A stretch of DNA of 60,000 nt from contig NC_092673.1 of assembly GCF_964355755.1 (NCBI RefSeq), positions 31,255,001 to 31,315,000 of the forward strand, in the 5' to 3' direction. Shown piece after piece: positions 12,001-20,929 of the stretch. The notes under the pieces are model-generated. The model did no database searches and was not told the origin of the DNA. It was given only the letters and a program-made list of their open reading frames with translations. The first letter of the stretch is position 1; every line of letters begins with the position of its first letter. The translations under genes and the position numbers were made by a program. The DNA comes from Antedon mediterranea. Lineage: Eukaryota > Echinodermata > Crinoidea > Comatulida > Antedonidae.

Positions 12001-13123
12001 ACCAACTTCTGTGTATGTATGTATTTTATACCCCTCATTTGATTTAAAGGTAAGTTTCCCTTTAAAATGGATTTTAGTTAGTTAATGTGATGGAAAAGAC
12101 AATATAGGCAATATCTTATCAATTCAAATCACAAAATAATTAAGAAATGTTAATTACAAATAACAAGGGCAATACTTTGTGATTACTAATTTACTTATTT
12201 ATTACTGGTATTAGTATTTTAGTTAGTTAATGTGATAGAAAAGACAATAAAAGGTAGGCAATAGGCCAATAATGACAATAGGCACTTAATGTGTGACGTA
12301 CTCACTGGCCTACTGTATACAAATGTTATAATCACCGTCACAATCAATACAGTTCCTTGACACTGACTTGCTATCAAGGTTGATCTAATCACGTTCTTAT
12401 TTAGTTCAGCAACATTCAGGCTCGTCAATTAAGATGTAGACGAAATACTAATTTTTTATACTTACCAATATATCCAGTTATAAACATTCCAACAATAAAC
12501 GCTACAAAAATAATACAACAGATAACATCTGTACAGCTCCTAAAAACAATAAAATACAGAAAAAACATTGGTTAAAAATACGGAATAACTATGTTATGTT
12601 AATTCAATATTATAACGTTACATTCAATAATTGTACATACCTGTTCTGAATTGGTCCTTTAAAATTTGGATCATACTTTGTTGGTTTCCCTAAAATGAAA
12701 ACAAAAATATGAAAGAATTAGTAGGGCCTACATTTATAAATAATTCTGTTGTAGGCCTACTTCTATTTCTATATAATTAATATCTCTTCCGATCATAAAA
12801 AACAAATATCAATATCTCATCATTATCATTAATGCTTCAAACTTATTATTTAAATGCATGCATTGTCTAAGCCTGATAAAATAAAATAACAATAGGTAGT
12901 GCATAATAATTGTACACTTTCTAGGCCCAGTTTGTCAAAAACAAAGCAGATGGTCATTGGTTATCAGTGAAGAAATCAAACCACCGTCTTCCCATGGTTT
13001 GCCTTCTTTTGTTGGCCTAGCCTTTCCTACAAAAACCACCTGCACTTGTTGGTTCATTCATAATATATACTTACCAAATTTGCTGTTATTATTATCTTCA
13101 TCATCAACTTTATTAGATCCCAT
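1..13123 (-). CDS. SLC44A: Choline transporter-like protein (SLC44A family), 5' part of gene
   Basis: Multi-pass plasma-membrane transporter-like protein of the CTL/SLC44 family, where several members carry choline or related solutes; the substrate of this paralog is not known. Coding exons on the minus strand: 13075-13123, 12641-12689, 12466-12539, 11288-11369, 10686-10770, 4994-5146, 4669-4741, 2970-3108, 2778-2861, 2252-2364, 1918-2040, 662-761 and about 154-246. All junctions are GT-AG and phases agree throughout. Family signatures appear in order: [20 protein letters not shown] before TM1 (exons 2-3), GDPRKLVYPTDSKGQICG (exon 4), KPYLFFFDMLQCA (exon 5), ICVRECPTETFSPYTQ (exon 6), an extracellular loop with NGT and NIT glycosylation sites (exon 8), SWWLIL plus RWFAGIIVWVM (exons 9-10), and IRVAIALIKEASR (exon 12). 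About 405 of a typical ~700 residues lie here; the rest is beyond the left edge. The start is the ATG at 13121-13123 (MGSNKVDDEDNN), right before the conserved region. The end of exon 13 is uncertain: a weak donor at 148-153, or read-through to a TAA at 126-128. Confidence 0.95.
262..600. repeat. AT-rich degenerate tandem repeat in SLC44A intron
   Basis: Very AT-rich stretch in which the words attaattaaaattatgatta and aacaataatt recur many times with slight variation. It lies in the intron between exons 12 and 13 of the SLC44A gene. Nothing coding is visible. Confidence 0.6.
868..1190 (+). mobile_element. MITE copy (TTGTCCCC-ended family), copy 1
   Basis: About 320 bp non-coding repeat in the intron between exons 11 and 12. 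It shares order and wording with copies at 1450-1782, 5187-5579, 6748-6900 and 13564-13803: an end like tgtccccaaaaacatg, a middle block ttttgctttaaattacagtt, and an end like ggggacaata. The youngest-looking copy (13564-13803) shows perfect 10 bp terminal inverted repeats, so the family looks like a DNA-transposon-derived MITE. Confidence 0.6.
1450..1782 (+). mobile_element. MITE copy (TTGTCCCC-ended family), copy 2
   Basis: Second copy of the family, directly downstream of copy 1 and in the same orientation. It begins tgtcccccaaaaacatgaaa and ends caggggacaata. It holds no open reading frame and lies in the same SLC44A intron. Confidence 0.65.
2452..2771 (+). mobile_element. tRNA-derived SINE, copy 1
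   Basis: The 5' ~85 bp is tRNA-like: gcgagagtgaccgaatggtt is a good RNA polymerase III A box context, and gtttcgaggcccactcgctc is a B box with a 3' acceptor-like arm pairing with the 5' end. A tRNA-unrelated body follows (tctggtggtagaac, ccgtaggtccagtgtacac) and an A-rich tail (gaataaaaaaaatt). A second copy with the same body lies at 59645-59778. It fills most of the intron between SLC44A exons 9 and 10, inserted opposite to the gene, with its tail ending at the splice donor of exon 9. Confidence 0.85.
3186..3354 (+). mobile_element. LINE 3' tail with (GAATT)n microsatellite
   Basis: Sequence with poly(A)-signal-like words (gtaaataaatgtctattgaa) that ends in about five copies of the pentanucleotide gaatt at 3324-3354. 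CR1/L2-type non-LTR retrotransposons typically end in short tandem repeats rather than poly(A). No reverse transcriptase sequence remains, so this is a severely 5'-truncated copy or merely a microsatellite. It lies in SLC44A intron 7, about 80 bp from exon 8. Confidence 0.35.
3396..4645. repeat. Higher-order tandem repeat (about 140 and 76 bp units) in SLC44A intron 7
   Basis: The word gccagaaagaagtttatgat occurs ten times, starting at 3465, 3605, 3681, 3821, 3897, 4040, 4180, 4326, 4472 and 4615. Spacing is 140, 76, 140, 76, 143, 140, 146, 146 and 143 bp. The long unit carries an extra block (tactgaaaaaatgctgtggt) missing from the 76 bp unit. Small length differences come from a variable (AAT)n run inside each unit. 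The array ends about 25 bp from exon 7. Confidence 0.95.
5187..5579 (+). mobile_element. MITE copy (TTGTCCCC-ended family), copy 3, with internal insertion
   Basis: Matches copies 1 and 2 at both ends (tgtcacctaaaaatatgtaa and ataggggacaataat). It is longer because of about 100 bp of unrelated sequence near 5280-5385 (aacccaaccaacagcaaaat). It lies in the large SLC44A intron between exons 5 and 6. Non-coding. Confidence 0.55.
5580..7270. other. SLC44A intron 5: AT-rich sequence without genes
   Basis: AT-rich intronic sequence with short AAT/ATT runs (about 6280-6300). A truncated MITE copy of the TTGTCCCC family lies at about 6748-6900, ending gttaggggacaat. No exon-like reading frame with plausible splice sites was seen. 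Confidence 0.5.
7275..7405. repeat. Two-unit tandem repeat (about 100 bp)
   Basis: The words tatggaaggctgtttaagtc and aaattaatgtt occur at 7275 and again at 7372, framing a block reading gatggtgtactattactaaa. Degenerate relatives recur at about 9960-10340, so this is a dispersed, locally tandem repeat. Intronic and non-coding. Confidence 0.6.
7404..7600. repeat. Dispersed repeat with terminal 37 bp hairpin
   Basis: Begins with a near-perfect palindrome at 7404-7440: ctagatgg ... ccatctag with gctcgcttcgctcgcg at its centre. GC-richer sequence follows. A diverged relative with the same hairpin half and the phrase cagatggttctcgaatac lies at 41650-41930 inside another gene's intron. Probably a transposon end; family unknown. 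Confidence 0.45.
8545..9690. repeat. About 300 bp direct duplication with internal 67 bp duplication
   Basis: A block starting attgcaagtttattctcaaa occurs at about 8557-8935 and again at about 9386-9690. The first copy contains a further tandem duplication of about 67 bp (8725-8791 and 8792-8858, starting atctatcaaaatagtatttt). The second copy ends in a hairpin, aaaatgcga and tcgcatttt around a 7 nt loop (about 9668-9692). Intronic and non-coding. Confidence 0.75.
9960..10340. repeat. Degenerate tandem repeat (about 95 bp unit)
   Basis: Roughly four diverged copies of the unit seen at 7275-7405 (tatggaaggctg, agtcaaattaa, tgatggtgtac). It lies in SLC44A intron 5, a short way downstream of exon 5. 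Non-coding. Confidence 0.5.
10437..10685 (-). repeat. 83 bp tandem triplication of an SLC44A exon end and donor site
   Basis: The 3' end of SLC44A exon 5 and its splice donor are repeated downstream in the intron with an exact 83 bp period. Real exon end is at 10686; copies of the last 21 coding bases lie at 10603-10623 and 10520-10540, and a more degenerate partial copy starts near 10437. Each complete copy keeps a GT donor (gtaaag, gtaagg) and also has an upstream tttcag, so each could act as a 21 nt in-frame microexon (FQCPTTQ). Confidence 0.85.
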
Positions 13124-13563
13124 ACTTGATTATCGTTAACTTTAAATGCAATACTACCTTTTAAGAGTAAATATCTAGGCTTATTAATATTTTCAGCAAG
13201 CTAAATGAAACGCATTTTCAATAGGCCTAGAGTGGTATCGTCCATTTACTCTACTGTTTGTTGATACGTTGTTAAGTTTATAAACTTAGAATAATATAGA
13301 GGGCGCTAAATCAAAATGATAGGTACTCTAATTTTACATCGCGTAAATAAAAATAGGAAATTTAAATTTGATCAAACTAGATTTAAATGGCATGTCGCAA
13401 CATTAACTTTTTTTTTAAAGGTTTGTTAAATTAGGCCTAACGGAATCAAAATCAAATCTACTTATAAAACAAGACCCTGTGTATATTTGGTACCTCTGGG
13501 TCTAATTTACGTACCCCGCCTATTTCTCGTCTTCAATTTGCTTAAAAGGTACGTATATACGGT

Positions 13564-13803
13564 ATTGTCCCCCTGAAAAAATAATGTGTTTAAAATGTTT
13601 TGTTGAATATGCCATGTTATGTCACATATTAGGTATCCACTTTAATCAAAAATTGGATCGAATTTGGTTGAATTTATTTATTTTGCCATTTAAATTAAAA
13701 GAGAAAACATTATTTTGTTGTTTTATCGAAGTGATTAACTTTATTGTGAAATGGCCTATTCAAAGTTTTAATTAATCTTCATTTTCATGTTATTGGGGGA
13801 CAA
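13564..13803. mobile_element. MITE, TTGTCCCC-ended family, intact copy with TA duplication
   Basis: About 240 bp with perfect terminal inverted repeats (ttgtccccc and gggggacaa) flanked by TA on both sides, as expected for Tc1/mariner-type target duplications. Its interior is the reverse complement of the SLC44A intronic copies. It lies upstream of the SLC44A start codon. Non-coding; an open stretch inside it is not considered a gene. Confidence 0.7.
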
Positions 13804-14204
13804 TACATCATTAAAAGGATTTTGAGGCATCAGAGTAGAATAAAATAAAAAGCCCGTTTGGTGGCGTCCGTTGCGGTCTTTAATCACGGGCGGACCTACT
13901 TCATTATTTGGAGTTGCTGCATTAATTTGATGAATAGATTTAAAATAATCTAGTAACGATACTGACTCGAAATTATGTCCATGTAAAATGTTTTATGATA
14001 TAGAACAGTAGGCCTAATCTCTGGTTTTCAGAGATATGTAGCCTTAATAAGCAAGGCTATGTTGCCTTGATAAAATTAATTAAATTTCCTCCCCATCATT
14101 TCACCCAACCATCAGCACAGAACTTGTGTAAAGCAAGGGTAGGTGTAGTAGAAAAATATCGTTTGGAAAGAGTATAAAGTAACTTTTATTATGAGTACTA
14201 CATT

Positions 14205-14930
14205 AAATCTGGAAAACGTATTTCACAACGCTAAACAAAAATGTATCTTGTCGTTCGCTTCCTCTTGTACCACCGTCCACCGCACTGTCGCTCAGTCGTA
14301 GATGAACAGGCTCAGACCCCATAAGCCACAACAACCGTGAGGCAGAATAATTCACGCCCCTTCGGTTTTGTAGTTCTGGGGGTCCTCAAGCCTTCTCACA
14401 CACCCTCACTAGCACCCATGAACAGGGTGACTGCGGAATGCATACGGGTGGAGCCGACTCTCGGACCGAAAAAAAAAAGCGTGTTGTTTGCGAGTAGTTG
14501 TTACTCGGCAAATAAGGGGACGAAATCGCTCAAAAACGTTTCGTTTTACCATGAAAGAGTATGTTACATACCTCCATGGTTTTTACCCTGAAGTCGATGT
14601 TACTTGAATGGCCCGTTGTTGGGATCGTAATAGGTTACCCTCATAGAGGGTCTGGCTGTACCTCTTGGTGTCAACATCGCTCCTGAAAAGCAGCTAAATG
14701 TCCAGAGGCGCGTGTGTTTCCACAGCCAGTTTAGTTGACTACTAAACGAAGTGAGGCAATTAAATGATTAAGTCTGAACCCTGTCCTTTTATATCTTTGG
14801 TAATCGGTAGTGCAACGTAGCGTTACTGATTGCACAACCATTTCACCATTAAATGTCCCTGGATAGTGTGTAGTAGAATGTTCGCGAAAATGAGTCAACA
14901 TTTCCCTTTCCGATTTAACAAAATAGGCCT
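14205..14930 (-). other. TATA-driven structured unit, copy alpha (unrecognised; possible ncRNA gene)
   Basis: Read on the minus strand, a TATA box (gatataaaagg, about 14790-14800) is followed by a GC-richer, hairpin-rich unit of about 500 bp. Landmarks: aggagcgatgttgacaccaa (about 14667-14686), the hairpin accctctatgagggt (14636-14650), the hairpin caccctgttcatgggtg (about 14413-14429), a stem around tttttgag near 14530, and gaggacccccagaac (about 14376-14390). Copy beta (15768-16480) is close to identical in both promoter and body; copy gamma (17165-17650, plus strand) is diverged but keeps the hairpins. A short frame MLTPRGTARPSMRV... of 25 codons starts in the first landmark. I cannot match it to U1-U6, 7SK, 7SL, RNase P/MRP or telomerase RNA. 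A structured ncRNA or a promoter-bearing transposon end are both possible. Confidence 0.5.
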
Positions 14931-14972
14931 AATCATAATTTGAATTCCGTACAGTTTTCTCGTCACTATTAA

Positions 14973-15356
14973 GCTTGGTTCCCACTACGACGCAACGCAA
15001 GGACGTAGACGCAACGCAAACCAGTTGACCAATGACAAGGGACCGTCAAATAAATCCCTCGCTTGTGATTGGTCAAATCCCTTACGTTGCGTTAAGTGGT
15101 TGTGTTCGTAGACATCAAATAAACGTACCTATTGTGTGTGTTTAAGCTTTAGTTCCCACTCGGACGTAAGCGCAACGTAAAGCGTGGTTCCCACTAGAAC
15201 GCAACGCAGCGACGTATTGACGCAAAGTGATTGCGTAATCACAAGTGGGAACCGACGACGCAACAGTGCTGCAAACATCGCGGGTTTGATTTCACGCAAC
15301 ACAATTATTAAGGGCATGTTATGTTACGTAGGTTGCGTTGCTAGTGGTAACAAAGC
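14973..15356. mobile_element. MITE with TTAA target duplication
   Basis: A 384 bp non-coding element flanked by TTAA on both sides (14969-14972 and 15357-15360). The ends are imperfect inverted repeats (gcttggttcccactacgac against the reverse complement of gctagtggtaacaaagc). The interior repeats the words gacgcaacgcaa and ttcccact several times in both orientations, suggesting a second copy nested inside. TTAA duplications are typical of piggyBac and Kolobok elements; no transposase is present. Confidence 0.65.
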
Positions 15357-15767
15357 TTAAGTAACTTGACCAATCACAAGCGATGGATTATCCGAACTGT
15401 CGCTTGCCATAGGTCAATTCGGTTGCGTTGCGCTTTAACGATAGATATAATTTTTATTTATTAAAAATATAGTTTGAATTGTTTTAAGTTTCTTTTTTGT
15501 GTACACAATCATGCAGGACTTGTATTGTAAACAGTCATTGTATTTATTATGATTGAATGTATATGAACGATGGGATATTAATGGCAAACCTTGGTACGGC
15601 GGGGACATCCCTATAAACGGCGCCGTAATTACATCATTTGACAAACTAAGCACCACACCACCACTGCCATTTATTGATTTAACGATTATATCCTTTCCAC
15701 CCTAAGTTGTGTAAGGAGTAGGCCTACTATTAATATGGAAATCAATGTTATTCGTTTATTTGTATTC

Positions 15768-16480
15768 GTTTAGAAAACGTATTTTACAAAGCACGCTACG
15801 TACTATTTCCATTTTCTTATTCATTATGTTAGGTCGGGGGTACCGGACTGTCGCTCAGTCGTAGATGAAGAGGCTCAGATCCCATAAGCTACAACAACCG
15901 TGAGGCAGAATAATTCACGCCCCTTCGGTTTTGTAGTTCTGGGGGTCCTCAAGCCTTTCACACCCTCGCTAGCACCCATGAAAAGGTGACTGCGCGTTGC
16001 GTTCGGGTGTAGCCGACTCTCGGACCGAAAGAAAATGCGTGTTGTTGCGAGTAGTTACTCGGCAAATGAAGGGGGACGAAATCGTTCAAAAACGTTTCGT
16101 TTTACCATGAAAAGTATTGTTACATACCTCCATGGTTTTTACCCTTGAGTCGATGTTATTTGAATGGCCCGTTGTTGGGATCGTAGGTTACCCTCATAGA
16201 GGGTCTGGCTGTACCTCTTGGTGTCAACATCGCTCCTGAAAAGCAGCTAAATGTCCACGAGGCGCGTGTGTTTCCACAGCCAGTTTGGTTGTTTTAACGA
16301 AGGGAAGCATTGAAATGATAAGTTTAAGCCTTCCTTTTTATAGCTTCAGTATCGGAGTCATGCAACGTAGCATTAACGATTGCTAAACAATTTCATCATT
16401 AAATATCCCTGGATAGTTTTGTAGAATGTTCGCGAAAATGAGTCAATGATTGACATTTCCTTTCCGATTCAATAATATAA
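15768..16480 (-). other. TATA-driven structured unit, copy beta (unrecognised; possible ncRNA gene)
   Basis: Same order of elements as copy alpha, minus strand: TATA box gctataaaaagg (about 16337-16348), aggagcgatgttgacaccaa, the ccctctatgaggg hairpin, an accatggaggtatgta block, the tttttgag stem and gaggacccccagaac. The 25-codon frame is one codon shorter but keeps MLTPRGTARPSMRV. Promoter homology reaches at least 100 bp upstream of the TATA box. Copies alpha and beta are direct repeats with a period of about 1.56 kb, so a tandem duplication or a pair of LTR-like repeats are both conceivable. No primer-binding site or retroelement coding sequence lies between them. Confidence 0.5.
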
Positions 16481-17164
16481 TTTGGATAATTCAAATGTAC
16501 ACTTCCTATTACATAATAGGCTAGTTCGTAGGTACACTATTACCTATACATACTATAGCTAAAAAATAATCGTAAACTATTAAACAAATAATTAGAATTA
16601 GAATTCAATTTAATAATGTACATCATTCAGATACACACAATTAAGTGCAAATCGAAAAAATCGTATACTACATAGAGTAAAGTAATCAAGATTTGTGTGC
16701 TTTTTTGGCATAGGAAGCCTACTTCCGATTATTCACGGTCGCATAAAACTATGTGTTAGGGGTAAAGTACAGCATATGTATAATTATATAGTTGCATGTG
16801 GGCCATATTTAAATCCACGGATATCCGTGATATAGCCTGCAATTACATACATCACACGTGAGTGATCGACGTCCGAAGCCCCTTCCCTCCCGTCAGCACC
16901 AAACTCGAAGTTCGAGCACGTATTATATTCGCTAACATCAATATAGGCCTACTAGGACTATAATTGCAACATACCTTTACTAAAAATGTAGAATAGTATA
17001 GGCTAGTAAATTTAATACTAGGCCTAGGCCTATATAGAACTTCTAAAGTGCAGACGTAGCCTAGTTAGTAAAATGTTAATATGGATTCTAGAACAATCTA
17101 TTATCGTGTACTTAGCGATGTCACCTATGACGTAATCAGGAAGCATTACGCAATAAGTCACGTT

Positions 17165-17650
17165 CGGAAACTATATAAGCAGACAATCACAACGCTGTAG
17201 ATCAAACTGAAACTCATCGTTAAAACAAAGATTTCTACTGGCTGGTAACATTCCAAGCCTCGCGGGCTTTGCTGCTTTCCAGGAGCGATGACACCAAGAG
17301 GTACAGCCAGACAACAACCCTCTACGAGGGTTATCTTTCATAGACGTAACCGTGGTTTCAAGTAACATCTTGAAGGGCGGAACGGAACGCTTTTGAGCGT
17401 TTCGGCCCCCGGCTGGCTGAGCAAGAAAGGGAGGAGAGACTCGAGATTGCTAGCATAAACGGATCCAGGGTACTATTCGCATGGATCACCAACTTTTCCG
17501 GTCCCAGGGTCGCGTGTCACCCACTTCTCCGCGCAGTCACCCTTTAAGGGTGCTAGCGGGGGTGGCCGTGGCCCCAGGACCCCCAATATTACAATGCATG
17601 ATGAGCGTATATTGTTCTGCTTCATCGGTACTGTAATTAATGGGGGTTTT
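17165..17650 (+). other. TATA-driven structured unit, diverged copy gamma
   Basis: Plus-strand relative of alpha and beta. TATA box ctatataag at about 17171-17179, preceded by tgacgtaat and gtcacg. Then ccaggagcgatgacaccaag (about 17278-17297), the hairpin aaccctctacgagggtt, the stem gaacgcttttgagcgtttc, the hairpin caccctttaagggtg and ggacccccaatat. Sequence has diverged widely but the hairpins persist: the cacccttt...gggtg and gaacgc...gcgttt arms differ from alpha and beta on both sides of the stem, which hints at covariation. The short frame reads MTPRGTARQQPSTRV..., with the PRGTAR block kept. It abuts the left end of the fold-back element at 17702. Confidence 0.45.
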
Positions 17651-19009
17651 AAAATCATCATTTCAAGAATTGAAAATCGCCGATCCGAACTGAAGAATAT
17701 AGACCGGGCGCTCGGAAGATTTATTCATGTGAAAAGATACAAAAGGTTTGATGATGTAGTTAGGTGCGTATTAGGGTGAGATGCAATATTCGACATTGCT
17801 GCCGGGTCACAGCCTGTACATGGGGCCTGTGGGGATCATAACATAGGGGGGGGGGGGTAAAAATGCATTTATTCATGTTAAGCGATACAAGGATAAACTT
17901 TTTTGGATATCATTCGCAGTGGGCTACTAATGATTACATCACCAATGACAGCAACTTTATCCTGTACGGGGCGCCAAACAGCAACGCCCAAATGGGTTTA
18001 TTCATGTGAAGCGATACAAGGTTGAATCTTTTTTTAATGGCAGCAGTACATATTGGGGATGACAAAAACACCAATGACAGCAACTTTATCCTGTACATAA
18101 GCTCAGACAGCAGCCCTAAAGGTCCGCAGTTTCCCCCTATTCGGCTATATACTCGGCGCGTATGTCGTCTTATGGCGTTCAGCTGAGTTAGAAATACGCG
18201 ATACGGACTCGGACTGACAATAAATACACAGTAGAATGATAAAACAATAAATAAAGAGAGCAGTTGTTTGCTGTACCAAATCATCAAACATCAAACTCTT
18301 AGGAACTCGCCCAAAATGGGTTTATCCATGAAGTATGAATCATTTAAAAAAAAAGTTGTTTTTTTTTAACTTTATCCGGTACACAGCAGCTCAAATGCCC
18401 GAGGCTCCATTCGTGATCAACAATGTCGATAATACAAACACATTCACGATAACGAGTGACTTTTATTTAATTGAAATATATCTTTATTTTGGAATAATAA
18501 ATAACACCAACAAAAACACTTAAAATAACCAACAGCAGATTTGTATTTTAGGGTAACATTTTGAACAATCAATTTTATTTCAAAATCATTATTTCGATCA
18601 AAATAATATAATTTAAGAATATTTTTCAGATAAACTAAATAATTACACTCATAATGATCGACACCGGTACCTATTATTGTACATTATTATTATAACTCGA
18701 TTTAAATATTGTTTTAATTACACACTAGACACTATTATAGTGATATGTCTATATGAAAAAAGGCAACGAAATCTAAATTTGCAAGTGACATTTTTTAACA
18801 TAATATAACATAATTGTAAAGTAAATAATAGTTCGAATTCAACATAATCACTTAGAGAATTGGTAAGGTATAGATTAGACTATCGATTGCACACTATTAC
18901 TGTATTTTTAACTCAATTTAAATTTAAAAAAGTAACCGTTTTCATGTGAATTAGACTGATAAAAACCAACAAAAAACTTAATCTGCCAACATTTTAAACA
19001 TCGTTACTT

Positions 19010-19720
19010 GTCCATAATGGATCGACTACTGTACCGATGGATTACTGCACATTGTTTTACTTTAACTGAACCAAAGTCAAACTTTTAATTGTTACTGTAC
19101 TAACATTAGACAGTGATATCTGATAAAAGGCAACATTAATTAATATTAATAATACTGAACCAAATTAAATATCGTTACTTATCCACAATGGATCGACTAC
19201 TGTATTGATTATTGCACATTATTTTACTAACTAACATAAGAAAGTTATATCTGATAAAACGCAACAAACTGAATCGAATTAAATATCGTTACTTATCCAT
19301 AATGGATCGACTACTGTATTGATTACTGCACATTATTTTACTATAACTGCCCAAGTCAAATTTAAAATTGTTACTGTACTAACATTAGACAGTGATATCT
19401 GCAACATACTCAGGACCAAATTAAATATCGTTACTTATCCACAATGGATCGACTACTGTATTGATTATTGCACATTATTTTTCTCTAACTGAACCCAGGT
19501 CGAATACACTGTAAAAGCACAATTGTGCAAAGACATCGAGGTTACTGGCTGTATGCATTAAATAACTGAATATTGTTTTACACATTATTTTACTATAACT
19601 GCCCAAGTCAAATTTAAAATTGTTACATTAATAACACTGGACCAAATTAAATATCGTTACTTATCTCTAACTGAACCCAGGTCGAATATTTTACATGCAG
19701 TGTAACTACCGACACACTGT
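19010..19720 (-). repeat. Left-arm tandem repeat of the fold-back element (about 120-190 bp, 4-5 units)
   Basis: Units containing tggatcgactactgtattga, tgcacattattttact and the word ttaaatatcgttacttatcc recur at about 19017, 19188, 19302 and 19443, plus a partial near 19650. They are the reverse complement of the right-arm units. Fewer and more irregular copies explain why this arm is shorter. Confidence 0.8.
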
Positions 19721-19871
19721 AAAAGCACAATTGAGCAAAGACATCGAGGTTACTGGCTGTATGCATTAAATAACTAAATATTGTACATTCCTCATATTCC
19801 ATTACTAGCTGAACAGAATACACGATATAATAAAACCAATAGGGGCTATTGGATTTCTTTTTACATGATTT

Positions 19872-20524
19872 GTGACAGCGTCATTTATAAATTTGATTAT
19901 ATCACACTGTAATGATATTGGATTTTACCGCAAAGGCAAGTCAATCCCATTTACATATTATTTAGTGAAGGACAAGAAACATGTTGCTGCATTAAAATCG
20001 CTTTGTGGTGACAGGGTGGACAAACCCGCAGTCACTGCCTATGTATGCAAGATATATGGGTTTAAAAGCATGAACAGTATTAATGAGGCCAGGTACCAAT
20101 CGTTTCGCAAAATGACAACTGGAAAGAAGAAATTCAAGAAGATCAACTGTTCGTCATTGCCACCATGTGAAATCACAATCACCCAGCATCTGTTGAGGGC
20201 AAATTATGTATCTATTATGTGGAGACACGCTCATACTCCTCAGCCAACACAAAACCTACAGTGACCCATTAAACTATGGATGGGTTGATAATGGTGATGG
20301 AAGGTATGTACCTAAATGGTTTAATAAAAAATGCTCTACCAGATACGTTGACTAGTGATCCACACTCGGAACAAAGTGCTGAATCAAACACAGTTCTTGA
20401 CGATACTGATGCAGGAATATTGGAACAAAGTGATGATGAAGAACTTGAAATAATAGATTTTGAAGCTGAAATCGATGATGACCAACCTTGGAGTGATGAC
20501 AGTGAAAGTGACGATGACGAATAG
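19872..20524 (+). pseudogene. Frameshifted C-terminal remnant of a transposon-associated gene
   Basis: Three overlapping frames, read in order, reproduce the C-terminal layout of a repeat-associated protein family I know only as uncharacterised transposon ORFs. First frame (19872-20264): ...KPAVTAYVCKIYGF...INEARYQSFRKM...LPPCEITITQHLLRANYVS. A +1 shift at about 20257 leads to YSDPLNYGWVDNGDGRYVPK (to a stop at 20353). A further frame (to 20524) gives a very acidic tail, DDEELEIIDFEAEIDDD...DDSESDDDE. The LPPC-H-RANY, DP-YGW and acidic-tail order is characteristic of that family. The cysteine cluster usual between the GW block and the tail is missing. It occupies the unique centre of the fold-back element and is clearly inactive in this copy. 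Confidence 0.6.
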
Positions 20525-20929
20525 ATAAACTCAAAAGATTAAGCATTACGGCTGATTTAATAGTTTTTAATCGTTTACATAAAACATTTGAGAGTTTTGA
20601 AGTAAATATTGTATAATATTATATCAAATGTAAATACTGAACTATTTGATCCACAGATAGTTGGCAAGAAGAATCCAGTATCATTACAGTGTGATATAAT
20701 CAGATTTATAAATGACGCTGTCACAAATCATGTAAAAAGAAATCCAATAGCCCCTATTGGTTTTATTATATCGTGTATTCTGTTTAGCTAGTAACAATGG
20801 AATATGATGAATGTACAATATTCAGTTATTTAATGCATACAGCCAGTAACCTCGATGTCTTTGCACAATTGTGCTTTTACAGTGTATTCGACCTGGGTTC
20901 AGTTAGAGAAAAATAATGTGCAATAATCA

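Noticed and set aside
14205-16480. The alpha/beta units as LTRs of a retrotransposon
   Set aside because: They are direct repeats with TATA boxes, but lack TG...CA ends, primer-binding site, polypurine tract or any coding remnant between them; kept open as a possibility but not called.
14205-17650. The TATA/hairpin units as U1-U6, U3, 7SK, RNase P/MRP or telomerase RNA
   Set aside because: None of the diagnostic boxes of these RNAs (for example the U6 ACAGAG box, RNase P CR-V, or a telomere-template repeat) was seen in the expected order.
17934-18287. 117-codon minus-strand frame in the fold-back left arm
   Set aside because: The equivalent right-arm sequence does not preserve it and it has no family features; it is a chance frame in a non-coding inverted arm.
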